This document shows, in pieces, positions 23,122 to 26,653 of a stretch of DNA of 26,653 bases; position 1 is the first letter of the stretch, and each line of letters begins with the position of its first letter. The DNA lies in assembly GCA_934553285.1 (NCBI GenBank), contig CAKTFD010000018.1:1-26653 (forward strand). Reading direction: 5' to 3'. Below the pieces are notes generated by a model that did no database searches, had not been told where the DNA came from, and saw nothing but the letters and a program-made list of their open reading frames with translations. The DNA is from an uncultured Faecalibacterium sp. (lineage in GTDB: Bacteria; Bacillota; Clostridia; Oscillospirales; Ruminococcaceae). Position numbers and translations under genes: made by a program.

Positions 23122-24084
23122 TCATCGAATCCCATTCAGAGGACTATGCTTGCGGTACATCTCTGCTAAATCGTCCTGGGTGATGTCCAGATAGGCTTGT
23201 TCGGTGACAGTCACACTACTATGCCCCAATATTTTGCTCAGCGTGTAGATATCTCCGCCACTCATGAGGAACCGCTTGGCAAAGTTGTTTCGGAACACAT
23301 GAGGGTGGATATCCTTTAATCCGATTCTGTGAGCATATTTCCGCACGTTTGTTTCAAAGTTGCTGACCTGTACGCGCTTGCCTTTGTTGGTACAGAACAG
23401 AAAGTCACTGTCACGATACCGGTCTTTGTATTTCATCCAGCGCTGAAGCAGGGTGGCCATCTTATCAGAGTAGAATACATATCTCCCTTTTTTGCCCTTG
23501 GTGTTCTCTGCTGGAAGATAGATGCAACGTTTGGGCAGGTCTACATCGGACACCTGAATCAGTAGGCATTCATTGATTCGCATACCGGTATCCAGCAATA
23601 GCTGAATGATAATAGAATCCCGGTACTCGCTAAAGCTGGCGGTGTTCATATTTCGCAACAGACGTTTGAAATCTTCATCCGACACAAATTCCAGCGGTTT
23701 GCGTTCCACTTTGATAAAATCTCCTCTCTTGACGGGCGAACGGAGTATCAACTCTTCCTCCACACACCAATTAAAAAAAGCACTCATGTTCCGCAGATAG
23801 TTATTGATGGTCACGTCCGAAACTTTCTTCCCGAAATCTATTCGCCGTTCCTGATAATTGCCGCTGTTTGGATTGCTCGTAACGGTGTACTTACCACGTT
23901 CCTTGATATTTTTCACATACCGCTGGATGTCCAGATGTGTGATTTTTTCTGTCCGTGTAATCCCCTGTTCATCCAGATAAAGCATCAGCAGACGCAACGT
24001 CTGTTCGTAACTGCCGATTGTTTTCCGGCTCAGTTCTTTCAGTTCACAGTGTTCTATGAACATCTCAACATCTCTCGCCAACAT
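23122..24084 (-). CDS. Tyrosine recombinase (element integrase)
   Basis: The 320-aa protein has an N-terminal SAM-like core-binding domain (to about residue 115) and a C-terminal catalytic domain. Catalytic residues visible are Arg169 in DTGMRINE, His262 and Arg265 in HPHVFRNN, His288 in LGHSS, and the nucleophile Tyr298 in AYLDI. AGGAGG precedes ATG 24084. It begins 181 bp downstream of the spo0A stop on the same strand, next to attR, as expected for an integrase specific for the spo0A 3' end. No terminator separates it from spo0A, so read-through is possible. A truncated relative lies at 13198-13365. Confidence 0.95.
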   Translation of the reverse strand: MLARDVEMFIEHCELKELSRKTIGSYEQTLRLLMLYLDEQGITRTEKITHLDIQRYVKNIKERGKYTVTSNPNSGNYQERRIDFGKKVSDVTINNYLRNMSAFFNWCVEEELILRSPVKRGDFIKVERKPLEFVSDEDFKRLLRNMNTASFSEYRDSIIIQLLLDTGMRINECLLIQVSDVDLPKRCIYLPAENTKGKKGRYVFYSDKMATLLQRWMKYKDRYRDSDFLFCTNKGKRVQVSNFETNVRKYAHRIGLKDIHPHVFRNNFAKRFLMSGGDIYTLSKILGHSSVTVTEQAYLDITQDDLAEMYRKHSPLNGIR

Positions 24085-24156
24085 AAAAATAACCTCCTGT
24101 AATCGTCAGGTCGCAGACCCAATAAATACAGAAGGTTTATCGCCTTTTTCTCAACT

Positions 24157-24205
24157 TATTTATCGCTATGGAAGCATAATTTCACATTTTTTGTAGCGAT
24201 AAATA
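24157..24205. repeat. 12-bp inverted repeat, candidate integrase arm sites
   Basis: TATTTATCGCTA (24157-24168) and its exact reverse complement TAGCGATAAATA (24194-24205) are separated by 25 bp. Similar words occur at 13439, 13483 (left remnant) and 13785 (left end of the element). Position and recurrence suit arm-type binding sites of the integrase. Confidence 0.6.
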
Positions 24206-24264
24206 GCGTTCAGTTTTCCATTTTTGGCAAATCAAGCTATTAAATATAACGTATTCGCGAAGCG

Positions 24265-24388
24265 TTTTTACCCCACCCTCTGCCGCTTATCCAGCCGCAT
24301 TTTGTCAGCGATCATCGCGATGAACTCCGAGTTCGTGGGTTTTCCCCGCAGGTTATGGATGGTATAGCCGAAGTAGCTGTTGAGGGTA
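24265..24388 (-). repeat. attR: element-borne spo0A 3' end (124 bp)
   Basis: This is the right direct repeat and supplies the final 39 codons and stop of the intact spo0A. It differs from 13548-13671 at 11 bases in nine codons, all synonymous. Confidence 0.92.
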
Positions 24389-25026
24389 TCCACATCTCCC
24401 CGGTCCCATGCCACCTCGATGGCGTGGCGGATGGCGCGCTCCACGCGGCTGGCAGTGGTGCCATTTTTCTTGGCGATTTCCGGGTACAGGCGCTTGGTCA
24501 CAGCGTTAATGTACTCCGGCTCGTTCATGGTGAGCAGGATGGCATCCCGCAGGAACTGGTAGCCCTTGATGTGGGCTGGGACCCCGATCTGGTGCAGGAT
24601 CTCGGTCACGGTCAGTTCATCGCTGTCCACACTGGTGTGGAGCAGGTGTTTTTCCTGCCCGCTTGCCGCCTTGAGCACCCGGGCTGCCAGAACATTTTCG
24701 TCAAACGGTTTGACGAAATAGTAGGCAAACCCTTCGTCCAGCAGTTCCTGTACCATCTCCTCGCTCTGGAACGCGCCGGTGACGAAGAAGGATGTGTGGC
24801 GCTCTCCGGCGGCATTGTAGCGCTGCTTGACCGCCAGTGCATCCAACCCCGGCATAAAGGCATCCAGCAGCACCACCTGCGGGCGAACGGCCAGCATCTT
24901 CTGCAAGACCTTGTTCCCGTCTTTTTCCACAACGGTCACTTCTACGCCTTTCTGCTCCAACGCTTCGCGGCAGGCCTCTGTGACCTGCGCCCCGGTATCC
25001 GACATCAAGAATCTCACTTTATCCAT
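24268..25026 (-). CDS. spo0A: Stage 0 sporulation response regulator Spo0A, 3' end rebuilt by the element
   Basis: Spo0A is the phosphorelay-controlled master regulator of sporulation. The 252-aa product has a receiver domain (1-118) with phospho-acceptor Asp55 in LLDAFMPG and the FVKPF lysine. Its C-terminal Spo0A domain has VPAHIKGY and the DNA-recognition helix TTASRVERAIRHAIEVAW. Asp10 is present, but the second acidic-pocket residue is Thr11 where B. subtilis has Asp11. ATG 25026 is chosen with TTGGAGG just upstream; the frame extends to 25077 without another good site. The last 39 codons lie in attR. spoIVB is immediately upstream, the classic pair. Whether this host sporulates cannot be told here. 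Confidence 0.96.
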   Translation of the reverse strand: MDKVRFLMSDTGAQVTEACREALEQKGVEVTVVEKDGNKVLQKMLAVRPQVVLLDAFMPGLDALAVKQRYNAAGERHTSFFVTGAFQSEEMVQELLDEGFAYYFVKPFDENVLAARVLKAASGQEKHLLHTSVDSDELTVTEILHQIGVPAHIKGYQFLRDAILLTMNEPEYINAVTKRLYPEIAKKNGTTASRVERAIRHAIEVAWDRGDVDTLNSYFGYTIHNLRGKPTNSEFIAMIADKMRLDKRQRVG

Positions 25027-25147
25027 GGTTGTTTCCTCCAATGTGTGCTCTTCCTTTAATACCATGGATTTTACCATATTTTTCCAGATTGTTCAACGGT
25101 ATAATTTGGAAAATTTTGGCATATCGAATCAAATGTCCTACTTTTTC

Positions 25148-26371
25148 TCATGCAGCCGCGTCCATTTTGGCCACTGCATGTGCCTGTTCCAGCATAGTCT
25201 GGGCAAAAATGCCGTATCCGCGCGTGGGGTCGTTGACCAGCACATGGGTCACCGCACCCACCAGCCGCCCATTTTGCAGGATGGGGCTGCCGCTCATTCC
25301 CTGCACGATGCCGCCGGTCTGCGCCAGCAGCGCCGGGTCGGTAACACGCAGCACCATGTTGCGCTGGGGGTCGGCATCGTTTACTTTTTCGATATACACG
25401 CGGTAGGTGCGGGGCGTTTCGCCGCTGGTCGTGGTCAGGATCTCGGCTGCACCGGGCAGCACCTCCTGCGCAAAGGCCATCTCTACCTGCTGCCCCGCAA
25501 ACACTGTGCTTGTGGTGCCATAGACCCCGTTTTCGCCGTTGATGCAGATCCTGCCCAAGGCGTGCGCGTTGAGGAATCTGCCTTTCAGCTCTCCGGGGCT
25601 GCCTGCCGTGCCGCCGGTGCAGCCCACGATCTGGCAGGCCACGATCTCACCGCTGCGCAGGGCCACCCGCTCGCCGGTGTCACTGTCGCTGATGGGGTGC
25701 CCCAGCCCGGCGAACACCCCGGCCTGCGCATCCACAAAGGTCAAGGTGCCCACCCCTGCGGAGGAATCCCGCACCCACATGCCGGCCCGCCACTGGGCGT
25801 TTTCGCTATCCCATGCCGGCACCAGCATCGTCTGCCGCTGCTCACCTTTACGGACGTAGACCACCTCCACCGGTGCACCCGCAGCGGTTTCCAGCGCGGT
25901 ATGGACCTGTTCGTTGGTTTCGGTGGCGATCTGCCCCATCCGGATGACCCGATCCCCCAGGCGCAGCCCTGCCTGCTTGGCAGGGTTCACCGCACCGGCG
26001 GCGGTGTGTATCTCCGAAAAGCCCACCACCAGTGCACCTTCCGAAAACATCTTTACCCCAAAGGGGGTACCACACACTGTGACTGTGGGGCGCTCCACCA
26101 CCGTGGCGCGGATGGTTTTGACCGGCAGCCAGCCGCCCAGCGCCAGCGTAGCCTGATAGCTGCCCACCGCCCGGGTGCTGGCCACATTGCGGCTGCCGTG
26201 CCCCCGCAGCGGTTCCACCCACCCAAAGCGCGGCAGTAGCAGAGGCTGCTCCGGTTCCAGGCAGACCTGCTCCGGCAGGGCGCACCACAGCCAGCCCAGC
26301 GCTGCAATGGCAGCCACCAGCAGATAGGCACCCACTATTTTTACCCACCGGGCAATGCTGTGCATGGACAT
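25148..26371 (-). CDS. spoIVB: SpoIVB peptidase (S55 family)
   Basis: SpoIVB is the forespore-secreted serine protease that triggers sigma-K activation. The 407-aa protein has an N-terminal membrane anchor (about 10-30), a PDZ domain (about 120-190), and the S55 catalytic region with GLGHPISD (His) and GMSGSPI (nucleophile Ser). ATG 26371 follows AAGGAGG by seven bases; the upstream ATG at 26404 has no such site. It precedes spo0A by about 120 bp in the conserved clostridial order. The catalytic residues look intact. Confidence 0.95.
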   Translation of the reverse strand: MSMHSIARWVKIVGAYLLVAAIAALGWLWCALPEQVCLEPEQPLLLPRFGWVEPLRGHGSRNVASTRAVGSYQATLALGGWLPVKTIRATVVERPTVTVCGTPFGVKMFSEGALVVGFSEIHTAAGAVNPAKQAGLRLGDRVIRMGQIATETNEQVHTALETAAGAPVEVVYVRKGEQRQTMLVPAWDSENAQWRAGMWVRDSSAGVGTLTFVDAQAGVFAGLGHPISDSDTGERVALRSGEIVACQIVGCTGGTAGSPGELKGRFLNAHALGRICINGENGVYGTTSTVFAGQQVEMAFAQEVLPGAAEILTTTSGETPRTYRVYIEKVNDADPQRNMVLRVTDPALLAQTGGIVQGMSGSPILQNGRLVGAVTHVLVNDPTRGYGIFAQTMLEQAHAVAKMDAAA

Positions 26372-26485
26372 TTTACAGCCTCCTTGCGCATTTTTCGGGA
26401 TCATTCAGTTCTACTTTTTATGGCAGTTTGCGTTTTGATGCTGCACTGATCTTTTTGCCTTGCGATAGTATGCGCAGAAAAGGAC

Positions 26486-26529
26486 GAAAAAAACAAGGCT
26501 ATTGCATAACGCTTCATGCAATAGCCTTG
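26486..26529 (-). terminator. Rho-independent terminator of prfB
   Basis: A perfect 14-bp stem (26494-26507 with 26516-26529, CAAGGCTATTGCAT and its complement) with an 8-base loop is followed on the minus strand by seven T. Confidence 0.95.
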
Positions 26530-26566
26530 CTGCCGGTTCTATTATATAATACAGCTCAACAGGCGC

Positions 26567-26653
26567 TTATGCGTCCTGCAGCTCGCCGCGGCTGGCGGCC
26601 TTGAGGTAGGCGAAGATGAACTCATCGATATCGCCATCCATCACGGCATCCAC
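26567..26653 (-). CDS. prfB: Peptide chain release factor 2, C-terminal end
   Basis: The last 28 codons are visible, reading VDAVMDGDIDEFIFAYLKAA and ending at TAA 26567. The VMDGD-hydrophobic-FI-AYL pattern is the conserved C terminus of RF2, which releases peptides at UGA and UAA. The rest lies outside the window. Confidence 0.85.
   Translation of the reverse strand: MDAVMDGDIDEFIFAYLKAASRGELQDA

Larger units (their letters stand above)
13672..24388. mobile_element. Integrative element inserted in the 3' end of spo0A
   Basis: The element lies between two direct repeats of the spo0A 3' end and carries a tyrosine integrase facing away from the right repeat. Imperfect inverted sequences sit just inside both ends: 13676-13704 reversed matches 24238-24261 in TATTAAATA, AACGTATT and CGAA. 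The boundary given assumes the crossover is at the gene-internal end of the repeat, as in most elements that restore their target gene. The exact point within the 42 identical bases is unknown. Cargo includes a helicase, radical SAM enzyme, toxin-antitoxin, resolvase and small-protein operon. I found no relaxase, coupling protein, type IV secretion, capsid or terminase gene, so transfer would need help in trans. A class (island, IME or satellite) cannot be assigned. Confidence 0.88.

Noticed and set aside
15566..23620. Recurring word GATAGAATC (for example 15566, 16565, 18769, 20026)
   Set aside because: Flanks differ, positions show no pattern, and the AT-rich word is less improbable than the GC octamer; not reported as a motif.
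1..26653. tRNA or rRNA genes as integration targets
   Set aside because: No tRNA-like cloverleaf or rRNA segment was noticed; the integration repeat is coding sequence of spo0A.

Overview
The window reads as chromosome from a low-G+C-phylum (Firmicutes/Bacillota) gut clostridium whose own genes are GC-rich. PolC, Spo0A, SpoIVB and the gene order pyrH-frr-uppS-cdsA-dxr-rseP-ispG-polC point to Oscillospirales/Ruminococcaceae. A Faecalibacterium/Gemmiger/Subdoligranulum-like host is my best guess from composition and gene order; no database was consulted.

Host block 1 (1-11485, all minus strand) is a housekeeping operon: pyrH, frr, uppS, cdsA, dxr, rseP, ispG, a Fic-domain gene, then polC, which is cut by the window start. 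It joins UMP kinase and ribosome recycling to isoprenoid synthesis (dxr, ispG), undecaprenyl diphosphate synthesis (uppS), CDP-diacylglycerol synthesis (cdsA), a membrane site-2 protease and the replicative polymerase. An AlkD-type DNA alkylation repair gene lies upstream.

Accessory block A (about 11490-13547) is AT-richer. It holds an XRE regulator, a secreted protein with C-terminal repeats, and the N-terminal stump of a tyrosine integrase.

Accessory block B (13672-24388) is a 10.7-kb integrative element inserted in the 3' end of spo0A. It is bounded by two 124-bp direct repeats of the spo0A 3' end (13548-13671 and 24265-24388). The right copy completes an intact spo0A. The left copy encodes the same 39 terminal residues using only synonymous changes. 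The element carries a DUF5659-like small protein, an SF2 helicase-like ATPase, a 0.9-kb structured noncoding stretch, an orphan radical SAM enzyme, a RelE-type toxin-antitoxin pair, a serine resolvase, a minus-strand operon of small proteins with an XRE regulator and a SprT-like protein, a divergent CopG-like regulator, and a tyrosine integrase next to spo0A. No relaxase, type IV secretion, capsid or terminase gene was found. The integrase stump beside the left spo0A copy indicates an older related element at the same site, so this is a tandem accretion.

Host block 2 (24268-26653, minus strand) resumes with spo0A, spoIVB and the 3' end of prfB.

The strongest novelties are spo0A as an integration target that the element restores, a GC-rich octamer (CCCGGCGG) dispersed 14 times through the AT-richer element, element-wide AAGTNNACTT palindromes, and the uncharacterised helicase / structured DNA / radical SAM core.
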